A program made the position numbers and the translations under genes. A DNA stretch of 64,000 nucleotides from Agrypnia vestita (Eukaryota; Arthropoda; Insecta; Trichoptera; Phryganeidae): assembly GCA_016648135.1 (NCBI GenBank), contig JADDOH010004250.1, positions 1 through 64,000 of the forward strand, written 5' to 3'. Each line of letters opens with the position of its first letter. Within the stretch, counting starts at the first letter, position 1. Shown here in pieces: positions 22,390 through 32,989 of this stretch. The notes under the pieces are model-generated. The model was not told the DNA's origin. It made no database searches and saw nothing but the letters and a program-made list of their open reading frames with translations.

Positions 22390-22885
22390 TTTATGAGAAT
22401 ACTACTCTTAAATACACACACAAACACAAAAATACACGGTTTAAACCAACTCAAACAATAATTACCACACAGTCAAACAAACTCAATCTACAAATCCCAA
22501 GGTTACATACCACGTATGGACAAAGGAGCTATAACTATTTTGGACCCAAATTACTTAATTGCATGCTTGACGAATTAAAACTATCCGGGCTAACCACAAT
22601 TTACAACTCTAACATAAAATACAAAATAAAACAGTGGATCCGAAACAAGGGGAGAGATAAAATTGGCACACTTACACAAACACACTAACACAATATAACC
22701 TCATATATATTTTCTATTATGTTACTTTAAATACTTTATTACCTATTTACTATGTTTTGAACCTACACAATATTGTAAACTATGCCTGTCTCAACACAGC
22801 TATTTCTAGTGAGACAGGCACAGTCCAAGCAAAATTTGATACTTAAAATTAAATGGAAATAAATAAATATAAATAAAATAAAAAG
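22390..22885 (+). mobile_element. Non-LTR retrotransposon ORF C-terminus and 3' tail
   Basis: The plus strand reads YGQRSYNYFGPKLLNCMLDE and KYKIKQWIRNKGRDKIG. This has the pattern of the LINE ORF2 C-terminal region (basic, Y/F-G-x-R-S followed by a hydrophobic P-K-L-L-N block). An AAATAAATATAAATAAAATA tail follows at about 22850-22885. 5'-truncated. Confidence 0.65.
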
Positions 22886-23467
22886 ACACCCTATACTCGA
22901 AATATCTAATGAAAAAACTGATTTATAAAAAGCAGCCTTGAAGTTTAAATATATGATTAAAGCCCCTTTAGTGTCTACCAGAGTAGACTGGCTAGACGCC
23001 TCCCGTCATTGCGGGGACACTGCTCCCAGTGCACTTGCTCGGCAGTCTAGACTGGTCTAGAGTACAAAGTGAAGATAAAGCATACGTCCCGGAGAAATCC
23101 CGCGAGTACCGAATTATGGTGTCCGTAGGAACTAGGAACAAAGCAGTGGCGCGCACTGGACATGGACGATGGACTTAAAGTCCGTCCAACTTATCTGGAG
23201 AATAAACGAGGGCGTCCCAATCGTTGTGGTACTGCCTGTAGTCTAAAAATTATCTCATTTGTAGGGAATTTTATGCAAATTCGTTTTTTCTTAAACAAGT
23301 TATTAAGCAGTATACGACACGATAAAAAACAAAAAATGTAAATTAACGTACAAATAAATTTATCAAAATATACATTCGTAAAATACACAACGTCAAAATG
23401 GCGTTTTTTCAAAATCAAAGAAAAATACAATTTTCGGGAAAAAAAACGAACAATAATAATTCTTTTA

Positions 23468-23656
23468 GGCCGGCGTCACATTACACAGATTTTCCGTCGC
23501 GTTTTCTCCGTTGCGCCAAATCGGCAAAGCAAATAGATAGACCGATCATCCGCGTAGTGCGTTTAATAAGCGCATATTGTATGGAAAGAAATGAAGCGAT
23601 GTTCCATGACAGAAGAGACGCGGCGGAAGATCCGCGCAGTGTGGCGCCGGTTTTAT
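23468..23656. mobile_element. MITE with GGCCGGCGYC..ends, copy 1
   Basis: Inverted ends GGCCGGCGTCACATTACACA and complement of GATCCGCGCAGTGTGGCGCC, followed by inner GC-rich ATTTTCCGTCGCG-type blocks. TA flanks both ends. A copy in the opposite orientation is at 36523-36709. Confidence 0.75.
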
Positions 23657-23719
23657 TCGGTGTCTCATACCTAATGATCACGACCACCATGTTTAACTCA
23701 GTAACACCTAAGGATATCA

Positions 23720-23885
23720 ATCGGTTTAGGGCCGTTGTATCAACTTGGTTTATAGTAATCTTTCGTTCAAAGCATAGATATTTTGCATTTTCCACCGATC
23801 AAACAACTTGCTCTCGTAAAAATCTATGCTTTAAATGAACTATTGCTATAAAGTAAGTTGATGCAACCAGTTTTTAATGTGTATA
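23720..23885. mobile_element. MITE with shared AAAGCATAGA core, copy 1
   Basis: Inner inverted CAAAGCATAGATATTTTGC and GTAAAAATCTATGCTTTAAA with outer arms GGCCGTTGTATCAACTTGG and AAGTTGATGCAACCAG. Other members of the core family are at 28925, 37627 and 54008. Confidence 0.65.
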
Positions 23886-24066
23886 AATAAAAAAGTTTAT
23901 TTTTGAAAAAAGATGTTAATACAAATGAACTCGTTAATGAATTATGTAATAAAAAGTATAAATAACAAAAATTCTATGTAAAAAATTATCGAATAAAATA
24001 TGTTCTAAAACTTTTCTCATCATACTTCTTCTTGGCTTCTAGAAGCCAATACATCATGGCTTTTAA

Positions 24067-24389
24067 TTAAATTTTTCCACTTATCCTTGTTCTTTTTTTT
24101 CCGAGTGTAGATATTTTAATGCCCATTTCCACGGCCACTTTACCTTCTTTAACTATTTTGTAAATTGCCGATTCAGAAATACTTGAAGAAATTGTATAAT
24201 AGTAAAATAAAAAACTAAGTATGGGAAAATCATTATAACTGCATGGCAGCACTAACCTGAAGTGGCGGCAATAAGTCTATGAACAAAATCAAACGGTATA
24301 ATTGGGGCTTTTAGACGTTGTTCCTCTTCAAAAAACGTGTGCATTTTCAAGATTATTTCCCGAACACCGCTTTTAATGGTTTTTGGCAT
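24067..24389 (-). pseudogene. Two-exon transposon-derived gene remnant
   Basis: Exon 1 (24389..24257) encodes MPKTIKSGVREIILKMHTFF, then EEEQRLKAPIIPFDFVHRLI. It ends TCAG before a donor GTTAGT. Exon 2 (24181..24067) encodes ISESAIYKIVKEGKVAVEMG and a GKKRTRISGKI tail, preceded by a pyrimidine-rich acceptor TTTCTTCAAG. This layout (helix-turn-helix followed by GKKR basic tail) resembles the N-terminus of transposon proteins common in Lepidoptera. The two exons join one base out of frame, so it is probably non-functional. Confidence 0.45.
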
Positions 24390-24552
24390 GGTGACAATCT
24401 AAAATTTTCTTAAAAAACTATCGAAACGGTCGTGAACCCCTCTGTAAACAAAGTCTGTCAATGGTCTGTCAGCTGTAGAGAATCCAATATGGCGTCGTTA
24501 GTTCCAAATTTGGCCATTCTTCAGATAAGTTAGACGGACTATACGTTACACT

Positions 24553-25176
24553 TAGGCCCGGTTGCGCCATCTAAAGTAAAGGTAAAAAAAGTTACTCGAG
24601 TAACGTTTTTTACTAAAACGGGTTGCGCCATCTATGGTAAAAATATTTAACTCGCCGAAGTACATACATATGAGTAACTTTTTTTTTACTCTCCAAGATA
24701 GGTGGGTAAAGGTAAAAACGTTGGTAAAAAAAATGGCCGTCCTCTCACAGCTGATTTGAAAATGTGACATTTATCCATATAGGTACTTGTCATTTGAATT
24801 TTGTCGCTGTGATTTTCGTATTGAAATTTGTAAACATTAAAATGAATCTTTTAATTTCGCGTTATTTTAGCGATGGTTTGACGTTTGTTTCGTTTGTTTC
24901 ATAGAATAAAGTGGTTTGTTTGAACTGGTTTTGAACCGCAAAAAGTACGTATTGCCAGTGGTGAAAAACTGAAATAAATCAAATTCCATAGACAAATGCG
25001 GTATTTGAGGTTTATTCCGCTTGGCACCCTATTAGCCTTATGATTGGTTTGACAGCGGTAAAAAAGACGTTTGTGCAACCCGAAATCGAGTTTACCCTGA
25101 GCTGAGGGTAAAAAAAGTTACTCGGGTCAATGTTACTCGGACCAAATTTACTTCTGCTGGCGCAACCGAGCCTTAC
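24553..25176. mobile_element. TIR element with AGGCCCGGTTGCGCCA ends
   Basis: Left end AGGCCCGGTTGCGCCATCT and right end (complement) of GCTGGCGCAACCGAGCCTTA are inverted. The interior has multiple GTTACTCG.. and GGTAAAAA repeats. Same end type as the outer arms at 37627-37940. No transposase. Confidence 0.7.
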
Positions 25177-25420
25177 AATATCGATGTCCCAAAAGTACAA
25201 AGGGCTGTCAGTCACAAAAGCTTGCATTCGTCTGTAAGAAATCTAAATATAATAATTTCATTGTCTGTCTGTTCCGTAAGTCGGCAACTTCCTGGAATTC
25301 ACGGTTAAAAAATGAAATTACAAGGCTCGCCGCCAGGAACATTTAAAAAAAAAATCGAATGATGTTTTTGTTAAAAGCTACGAGACAATGTGCATAAAAT
25401 AACACCAAGTGTTTTTTTTT

Positions 25421-25566
25421 TCATCAATATTTTCCATATTTTCAAACCAAGCTAAGGGTTTGCGCTATGATAAAAGGGTTCACTTATTGGTCTCCTGAAA
25501 TAAGGCTCGAACTCGGGACTGCTAGTCTCAGCGAGTGTCTTCACCACTAGACCAACAAGCTACTCA
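25421..25566 (-). mobile_element. tRNA-derived SINE 'A', copy 1
   Basis: Minus-strand head GAGTAGCTTGTTGGTCTAG, A-box-like TAGTGGTGAAG and B-box-like GAGTTCGAGCC, then the shared CTTAGC..TTTGAAAATA body. Four other copies: 30090, 41811, 49135 and 55056. Confidence 0.75.
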
Positions 25567-25658
25567 AGTGTATTTGAACGCAAAATTCATGTTCGCTTCA
25601 AAAACACATTTAGGTCGTTTTCCAAGACGTCTGTTCAAGAGAAGACGTGTATTCAGAA

Positions 25659-26428
25659 TCAGCTCATTCGTTCAAATTGAAACGGTTCAGTGAACCGGCT
25701 CAATTTGATCTGAACCTGAGTTTCAATTTCAATTTTCAATTTTTAAATTTCAATTTTTATTTATTCCATAATATGTATATTACAAACTTTATGTTCAATG
25801 CATACATATTATGAATTTATATCTAAAAATATACATAAACATATACATACATATATATATACACACACATATACATATTGTATATTAAAATAATAATATT
25901 TATTATTAAACAATTAAAAATGACCTGTACAACTGGTCAAAGGTGTAGGAGAATCCTGCTTCGGAAAACCCCCTCAGACACATGGAATATATCATTATCC
26001 AAAGCGATCTTGTTCAGCATAGCTGTAGCTTTTCCAACAGGCATAACCATCGGCAGGTTGGTCCTGTATATTGGAATGTGAAACAATCTATGCCGACGAT
26101 GTCTAAGGTAATTATCAGGAACATACAAACCAATGCTCTACATAATTTCAGTATTGTCGATCATACCGCGCAGTTGAGCTGATCTGAATCTGAGATAAAT
26201 ATATCGATGACCAAAAAAAAATATCGATTTTGGGGACCAAAAAAAAATCGACGACCAAAAAAAACCCGAAATAGATAGGGATTTTTTCCGGCGTTCTTTT
26301 TTTTTTTTTTTTTGGTCGCCAAAAACTTTTTCCCTTCTGACCTTACGATCCCTTCTGATCTGATTGAGCGTTGAGCTGATAAAGATCCGGTTCACTGAAC
26401 CGGTTCGTTCGCGAACGACGCACCTCTA
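25659..26428. mobile_element. hAT element with 8-bp target duplication
   Basis: ATTCAGAA occurs at 25651-25658 and 26429-26436. Right end is CACCTCTA; both sub-ends carry GGTTCAGTGAACCGG inverted motifs. A LINE fragment is nested inside. The left terminus has diverged from the right, so the boundary rests mainly on the duplication. Confidence 0.7.
25927..26170 (-). mobile_element. Non-LTR retrotransposon C-terminal fragment
   Basis: Minus-strand peptide RLFHIPIYRTNLPMVMPVGK then IFHVSEGVFRSRILLHL resembles LINE ORF2 C-termini. A second copy, in opposite orientation, sits at 31450-31690. Lies inside a hAT element. Confidence 0.5.
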
Positions 26429-26439
26429 ATTCAGAACAG

Positions 26440-27590
26440 CGCGCGACGCGAGAGACAATACATATTGCGTTTAATTGGTATACGTTTAAGGCAGATTTTA
26501 TGAAAAATTATGCGAAACACATGCGCAGCATTATTTGTCATTTATAAATTCTTCCGCCAGATGGTTCTACACACGAGACTATCGAATTATTTGCTTGTGG
26601 ACCTAGATACTAAATGTAAAATATATAAAATACGAGTCAATATGTATAATTTAGATTCACTTCCCAGAGATTACAGTTGTGCACGGCTTTTTTGATCGCA
26701 CGGATTGCACGCTTCGGTAACAGAGGAGTTTCGTTCCAATATGTGGAATATATAAAAATAAATGAAAAAACAACATTTTAGAAAGAAAACAAAAAATCGC
26801 TTATAAAAGTGTCTGAATACAATTTAAAATAATGGTTCGTCATCAAGTTGTCCGATTACTTACTACATGGCTCATAATTGAGGATTTTTTGTAAGGCAAG
26901 AGAAAGCGTTCAAGGTTCTTTTAAACAGGTTGATTCGTGTTTATGTTCTTGACATATTTTTGTTTGTCAAGTAAGTACGTCTAAATTATATTATAGATTC
27001 GTTTCCGCAACGCGCACATCTTCTTCCGCCTCGGTGAATAATAATGCTTCCACGACAAAAGATCCACGGGACATTGAAATAAAATTTCAAAATGTTTTTT
27101 TTTATGAAAGAAAGATCTTTAAATAAATTAATGAATTGATAATGGTGTTGAAATCATTAATTATGCTATTTCGCAAAATCTTACGGAACAAAAAGAAGAC
27201 AATGTGTTACCGATAGCCGAATCCAAATTGAAAACCAGGATGACGGGATTGTTCCGGTTACTGATTTTTGCGGACACTGCCGATTTCAGACATTATTCCG
27301 GACAAAAAAATATTATTGATAAGATTAGCTTGGGTTCATCCAATAATGTGCGACAAAGATAAATTTTGTAAGTATATTTGCTAATGTCGGTGAATAACAA
27401 ATACACAGAGGGAAAAAATTAGCTTGCGATGAATCTGTGTACACAGCAATTTTTTGATCACATCGGAAATATGCCGTTCATTTTCATAAAGCCCGCCGAT
27501 AAAAAGTTTAATTGTGCGTTTTTATAAACGTCAACTAGTTAAAAATGTTATAAAAATAATCACAATACCAAAACTGCTTTACCAAATGAA
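26440..27590. other. Unassigned sequence
   Basis: No gene or repeat assigned. Includes short frames at 26510-26695 only. Confidence 0.35.
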
Positions 27591-27592
27591 AT

Positions 27593-27764
27593 GTAATTAA
27601 CTAAAGACATGGTGTAAACCACTTGCAATAACTTTACGTCTACCGGTTTCGATATCGCAATATCTTCGCCAGGACAAACGCGTACTGAAAATCCTGACGA
27701 TACATTAGTATCGAAACCGGTAGAAGTTATTCCAAGTGGTTTACGCAAAATTTTTAGTTAATTA
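27593..27764. repeat. Inverted pair, Penelope-type terminus with hammerhead-like boxes
   Basis: Arms run TAATTAACTAAAG..CCACTTG..TACCGGTTTCGATA and its complement. The plus arm has CCTGACGATACATTAGTATC followed by GAAACCGGTAG. The minus arm has a changed first box (CTGGCGA) and an intact GATAT/ATATC stem before GAAAC. Confidence 0.5.
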
Positions 27765-27956
27765 AAAAAAATTATATGCAACCACAAAGTTAACGCTATA
27801 AACGTTAAAAATATAAAAAAACTGCTTATTTTGAAAAAAATAATGTTCAGAAAGTAACAATATTAATTCATTTGTTCACTATCTGAAGCCCGGTAGTCAA
27901 AAAATCATCTATCCAAATGTTTACCTTAAATAAATTTTTAAATTAAAAATATCGGA

Positions 27957-28177
27957 CATTTAAGAACAAATTAAATACTATGTTTTAAACCACTTTATTG
28001 CTATATATTTGTCAACTATTTTCAGTTGGATTCAACCTTCTTCAGGACAATTATAATATAAACTGAAAAGTCTATATTATGATTGTCCTGAAGAAGGTTG
28101 AATCCAATCGAAACTAGTTGACAAATATATAGCAATAAAGTGGTTTAAAACATAGTATTTAATTTGTTCTTAAATGT
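27957..28177. repeat. Near-perfect inverted pair, Penelope-type terminus with hammerhead-like boxes
   Basis: About 100-bp arms (27957-28056 and 28078-28177) are almost identical in inverted orientation. Each includes CCTGAAGAAGGTTGAATCCA. The plus arm continues ATCGAAACTAGTTGAC, giving CTGAAGA, a 5-bp stem-loop and GAAA in hammerhead order. Confidence 0.6.
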
Positions 28178-28189
28178 CTTATAATGTCA

Positions 28190-28920
28190 AGCTACAAAGT
28201 GTTTTCTTGCTTTGAAAAATTAAAAATATTTTTTGTCTGGAATAATCTATTGCTCCATATAATCAAAGGCAATAAATACTTAGATGATTTAAAGGTTAAG
28301 AAGGTACACCTTAAAAGTGTTATTTTGTACTGAAAATGAAAATCAAAAATCCGGAAATATCACCGAAAACATGCTGCGTTGTTTTTTGTACTCGTGTTTC
28401 GGGACCTCCCACCCTACCCCCCACCGCTGGGCCCTTCTCTGACCGACGTTTAGGATCCCAATGCAGGGTCCATCATATCCACCCAAAATCAAAATTTTCC
28501 ATTTTTTTAATAATTCGATTAAAAAAAATCGTGGCGAGGTGCGAAATGGCGACCGAATGTTATCAAAAAATTTGAATTTGAAAAATATTTATCAATATTG
28601 AAAGGGTAGGTACCTGCGCCTTTTTTTCAAATAATTTGTGCGAATTCGAATGCAACGTTGTGTCAAAAAGAACTTTAAGAGATTTATGATTTTGGACAAT
28701 CGAAAATGTAAATTTTTATTTATATAAATTAAAAGTAGGTATATGAAAACAAATTAGGTATACAAAAACATCCTGGTAATGGAATGCAACGTTGTGCCAA
28801 AATTTCAAAGCAATCGGTGAAGAACTTTCAGAGATTATCGATTTTGTACAAACGAACATCTACATTTTTATTTATATAGATAAGTGGTAGGTAGCATTAA
28901 ATCTACGCAAATCCGTCTGT
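28190..28920. other. Unassigned sequence
   Basis: Two diverged units with GTGCCAAAATTTCAAAG/TTTATTTATATA motifs (about 28640-28720 and 28780-28885) suggest a weak repeat. No gene. Confidence 0.35.
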
Positions 28921-28924
28921 GGTC

Positions 28925-29075
28925 TGGTTGTTTCAAGTTCGATCAAAGTAAGCGGTCGATTAAAGCATAGATTTTTACGAAAACGGATGGTCTGATTGGT
29001 GGAGAACGTAAAAATCTATGCTTTAAAAGAACGCTTACTTTAATCCAACTTGAAACGACCGGCCCTATATTGGTT
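28925..29075. mobile_element. MITE with shared AAAGCATAGA core, copy 2
   Basis: Outer arms GTTTCAAGTTCGATCAAAG and complement CTTTAATCCAACTTGAAAC; inner AAAGCATAGATTTTTACG and complement. One of the cleanest copies. Confidence 0.8.
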
Positions 29076-29079
29076 AGGT

Positions 29080-29790
29080 GACAAAAGAGCGCGACGCGCC
29101 GCTGAAGCTAACGAGAGGGAATTATAAAGTAAACAATAATAATTTATAGCCCTCTGGACACGAAATCAATTACTAATATTTATTCGTCGTTGACTGGAAA
29201 AGTTCTCGGCTTCTCGAAGTACCTACCCGACACCCACAGCGATGACAAATTGTTTTTACACAACCGATACTGACGCGAAGCTTTATTTATTCAGCGAATG
29301 AAAATGAGATAACTTTTTACGACACCACCTATGCACAATCGCCACTCGAAAGATACGTAAAAATTTCCTGAAGATTCATTCTCACGTGAAATTACCTTAT
29401 ATTATAATGGGCCCTATTCCGAAAATAGTAGTATTGGGATCTCAAGATCATTATTAAACACTATTCAAAATGTTTCCAGTCCCAAAGGTGGAATCTATAT
29501 ACAAAAGAGTATCAATTATGAAACTTATCGAAGAAAACTATCAGGCAAATTTCGAAAAAAACACAACATCAAGATTAAGAGCCAATTTTAAATCTCAAAA
29601 TGCAATACAAAAAAATTATCCCAACACTTAATAGACTAAAATAAAAATAAAAAAATAAACGAGACGCAGGTGTACGTTGGTGATTGTTTCTTTCAGTTTT
29701 TACTTGAAAGAGAGTGAGAAAGAAATATATGACGGTTATCCGTCAAATATCAATGATAATTTAGCCATAATTTTACATAATCTTTTTTTT
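29080..29790. other. Unassigned sequence
   Basis: No gene, repeat or motif recognised. Confidence 0.35.
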
Positions 29791-29794
29791 TTAA

Positions 29795-30018
29795 AGCTTG
29801 AATGAATTTTTCATAATCGATATACGTTACTGTAATGATAGTTCAACTTTTGGCGAAAAATAAGTCAGATATATTAGAAAAAAAAATGCAAACTTTGATA
29901 TCACATGTCTACATGAATATTGACATTAGGTCGTGGTTGCTTGAACACATTCGACTCATTATCAAGACAGGTATCTACCTGTAAAGTTTTTGCTACTAGC
30001 TATGAGACACGTGTGTAT
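29795..30018 (+). repeat. Dispersed family 'F' copy
   Basis: AATTTTTCATAATCGATATA, AAATAAGTCAGATATATTAG, GGTTGCTTGAACACATTCGA and CACCTGTAAAGTTTTTGCTA blocks in the usual order, with TACCTG/CACCTG variation. Confidence 0.75.
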
Positions 30019-30089
30019 GATATCTTTGAAATACAGCGCTGGTGATTTAAAAAAATACGAACTTCAGATGTAAAATCGAATGAATTCAG

Positions 30090-30223
30090 ATGTAGGTTCG
30101 AACCTCACTCCAGATAAGCAAGTTAGTCCTATTTTCATAGCACAAGCGTTTAGCTTAGTTTGAAAATAGTGAGAATATTGATGTGCACGTATTTCGTGTT
30201 CGCATCTCTATTTAAAAAAAAAA
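30090..30223 (+). mobile_element. tRNA-derived SINE 'A', 5'-truncated copy
   Basis: Begins within the tRNA part (GGTTCGAACCTCACTCCAG) and runs through GCTTAGTTTGAAAATAG to CGCATCTCTATTTAAAA. A CTTCAGATGTA/ATTCAGATGTA repeat precedes it. Confidence 0.7.
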
Positions 30224-30224
30224 T

Positions 30225-30715
30225 AGTCGGAATGCTATTTCCGACATGAGCCGCCCAAGCACTAGTTTTCAAGACATTGTGTGAATCACAGACTTGAAGC
30301 AGTCACATTGGTAATCTGCAGACACACGCAATGCACACAGATGACGACTCGCCGTATCGCTGAGGAATTATTTTAATTATCACTCCAGCCGAACCAGCCG
30401 CAATTGGAGAAATTTGAACGGCGGACGGCGGGGGAGGTCTCGTCAGGCGATGCATTACGTTTAATTGCTAAATTTTACGAGTTTTAACACATTTTAGTAT
30501 CGCAAATATAATATTCATTATAATCAAATATTTTATTTATTTGATTATTATGATGAATAAAGTAATTATTTTTATTGGCAGTTCAACTGGTAAATTGATA
30601 ATTGTGTGAAAGAACTCGAATGTCTAAATATAGGAGCGAAAATGAGTTATTTGACTGTGTGCATTTTACTGTACGCGGAAAGCGAGACAAAGTGTGAAAT
30701 ACTAATAAACAATTA
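30225..30715. other. Unassigned sequence
   Basis: No feature recognised. Confidence 0.35.
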
Positions 30716-30719
30716 ATGT

Positions 30720-31250
30720 TTGGAATAAGTATATTTGGGAAGTGCGTTCGATAGAAGAGGGAAGGCTGAGAAAATATCGAAAGGAGGGTGACTGCAAGGG
30801 ATAAGGTGAACGGTGCTTTAAATGTAATAATTCTTAATATAATACGACTACCGAAGCAAGACTACACGTTAGAATTCTGGTATCAAAACTGATGTATGGA
30901 AGTGAAGCCTGGAGCTGACAGAAGAGGAACGAAAGTAGACTTGAATGCAGTGGAGATGACATCACTTACACGTATGGTGGCAAATCCATTTATGTAGAGC
31001 AAAGAATGAATGTAAAGCTGATCTTAGCATGATAAATATAATTAAAAAAGAGTCGCTTAGATTGTTTGGATACGTTGAGCGAATGAATGAAGAAAGAATG
31101 GTAAGAAAAATATAAGACGCCAATGTGCTAGAAAGAGAGAGCGACCGCTTGACCAGATACTAGAAGATGAGACAAGAGTTGTGTGTTAGGGCAAAAGAGT
31201 GTGGCGCTCGATCCTTTCTGCTACTCCCGCGAGGAAACGGCATGGCAGCG
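30720..31250 (+). mobile_element. RTE-like retrotransposon remnant
   Basis: GTGCGTTCGATAGAAGAGGG, ATGTATGGAAGTGAAGCCTG and GGTAAGAAAAATATAAGACG blocks match the copy at 42900-43795, with frameshifts and a deletion near its 3' end. Confidence 0.7.
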
Positions 31251-31449
31251 AAGTAGGCTCGAGAGTGGCTCGATGGTTCGGGGGCCACATGAGCTTAAGT
31301 ACTCTCTTATGGTGGAGAAAGTACAAAATAAGTTTCTAAAATATCTCTACTATCACTATCTTTGGCTTTATCTAACCGGGTTTCTCCAGGGCTTGGTTAC
31401 AATAGTTTAGAGAATAGAAGGAATGTATATTTGATTAAGCATTTTTATC

Positions 31450-31690
31450 TGTTGTTGCGCGGCATGATCGATAATTCTGATACAATGCGGAGCATTTGTA
31501 TGTTCCTGATGACCTTAGACAGCGTAGCATAGATTGTTTCACATTCCACATTCCAATATACAGGACCAACCTCCCAAACATGGTTATGTCTATTGGAAGA
31601 GCTACCGCAGAATAATATCACATGGACATTGATATGTTATCTCTGAGAGGGTTTTCCGAAGCAGGATTCTCTTGTATCTTTGATAAGAAT
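31450..31690 (+). mobile_element. Non-LTR C-terminal fragment, reversed copy of 25927-26170
   Basis: The reverse complement of the nucleotide sequence matches 25927-26170 (GAATCCTGCTTCGGAAAACC, TTGGTCCTGTATATTGGAAT). Heavily decayed. Confidence 0.55.
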
Positions 31691-31699
31691 TCTTATTAA

Positions 31700-32380
31700 T
31701 GTACATATATTAATAAGATAACATGTAAGAATTAAATGTAAGTTTGTCATGTCCATGTTATTTATCAAATAAATTGAAATTGAGTTGAAATTTATGGTAA
31801 GTAGGTAATTAAGTAAACTCGCCTACGCTAGGTATAAGTTGCCATTTTCAATGCCGCCAATTTCTTATCGAGGAATTCAAGTGCTCTGATAAGGTAGGTA
31901 CCCTTTATAACCAGAAAAATTCTGGGAATTAATGCTACAAATGCGTATGTCAGAATTTGGTCAAAACGAGTCAGGCATCAGAAACTACACCTAAATATTT
32001 TCCGTAACCGGATGATTACGATGTGCAAACAAACAATCAATTCACCTTTTTGGCGTAGGCACTTCTAGCATCAAGCCCCAGAATTGCATCACGCCTACCC
32101 GCTGCACTTACCATCCGGCGGGATTTCGACACCGGAGCAGACGCTAGGTGAAGAGCGCAACACGAGTGAGCTCGCTCGGATGAAGCGTAATCTAATCTAA
32201 TCCCGGGATCATCGGCCCGCCCGTCAGGCCGCACTCGGGGTAATTAAGCCGAGTGCATTATCCCATCTGTCGCTGCACACGGGATGTCCCCGACGCCCAC
32301 GACGCGAATTCGGGAGCCGACACGCGATTCGGAAAAGGGCTACACCTTAATGACGGCCATCTCAAAGAAATAAGTTCGTT
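31700..32380. other. Unassigned; GC-rich patch 32040-32345
   Basis: The GC-rich patch has regular coding-like composition but no intact frame. It may be a retroelement 3' region since it abuts a Penelope-type pair. Confidence 0.35.
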
Positions 32381-32385
32381 GTTAC

Positions 32386-32644
32386 GGATATTTTATACGA
32401 ACCGTATGTTGTTCCGAGAAACGATTCTCGACGTTTCGTTGAAATCGTATTCAACGTCATCGGGAGAGCGACCTGTACCCGCGGAGGTGTAGGGCGGACC
32501 GATTGATGTTGCATATAATTTATGCCCCCGGAAACATTAAGCAGTCCGCGGGTACAGGTCGCTCTCCCGATGACGTTGTATACGACTTCAACGAAACGCC
32601 GAGAATCGTTTGTCGGAACAACACACGGTTCGTATAAAATATCC
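32386..32644. repeat. Inverted pair with hammerhead-like boxes (variant type)
   Basis: Arms 32386-32482 and 32548-32644 are nearly exact inverted copies. The minus strand of the left arm has CCGATGA, then a 6-bp GTTGAA/TTCAAC stem-loop and GAAA, in hammerhead order with one base change in the first box. The same family forms the pair at 38763-39056. Confidence 0.5.
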
Positions 32645-32819
32645 AGTTAAAAATGGTCATCTTTTGAATACAGAGCAAGATTATTGTGAAGCTGAATGTA
32701 CTAGAAGGAAAGGAAATGATGATCCGCTTTCATAATTCGGACCATCATTCGTGGTCAGATATTTAAAATATCTAATAATTATGTACTTACAACAATTTCT
32801 CCTTTCCTGTGTATTTATC

Positions 32820-32985
32820 AATACAAAGTATAAAATGGAGTTGCCGGCGAGCGTCTGTCTGTCTGTGTGTCCGCGCTAATCTCGAGAACCACTGAACGGA
32901 TTTGTGTGCGGTTTTTACTGTTATGATTTGAATTTCTCCGGGAAGGTTTTAGTGTATTAAAAATTTCCCTAGCACACGTAGGAGC
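32820..32985 (+). mobile_element. Helitron-like 5'-region fragment
   Basis: Contains GCGTCTGTCTGTCTGTGTGT, CCGCGCTAATCTCGAGAACC, ACTGAACGGATTT and TCCGGGAAGGTTTTAGTGTA, an arrangement that I recognise from lepidopteran Helitron-type repeats. No Rep/helicase coding sequence and no matching 3' end here. Confidence 0.45.
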
Positions 32986-32989
32986 TTTA

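Noticed and set aside
23398..23838. 146-codon plus-strand frame as a gene
   Set aside because: Lies across two MITEs with inverted arms; both strands are open for composition reasons.
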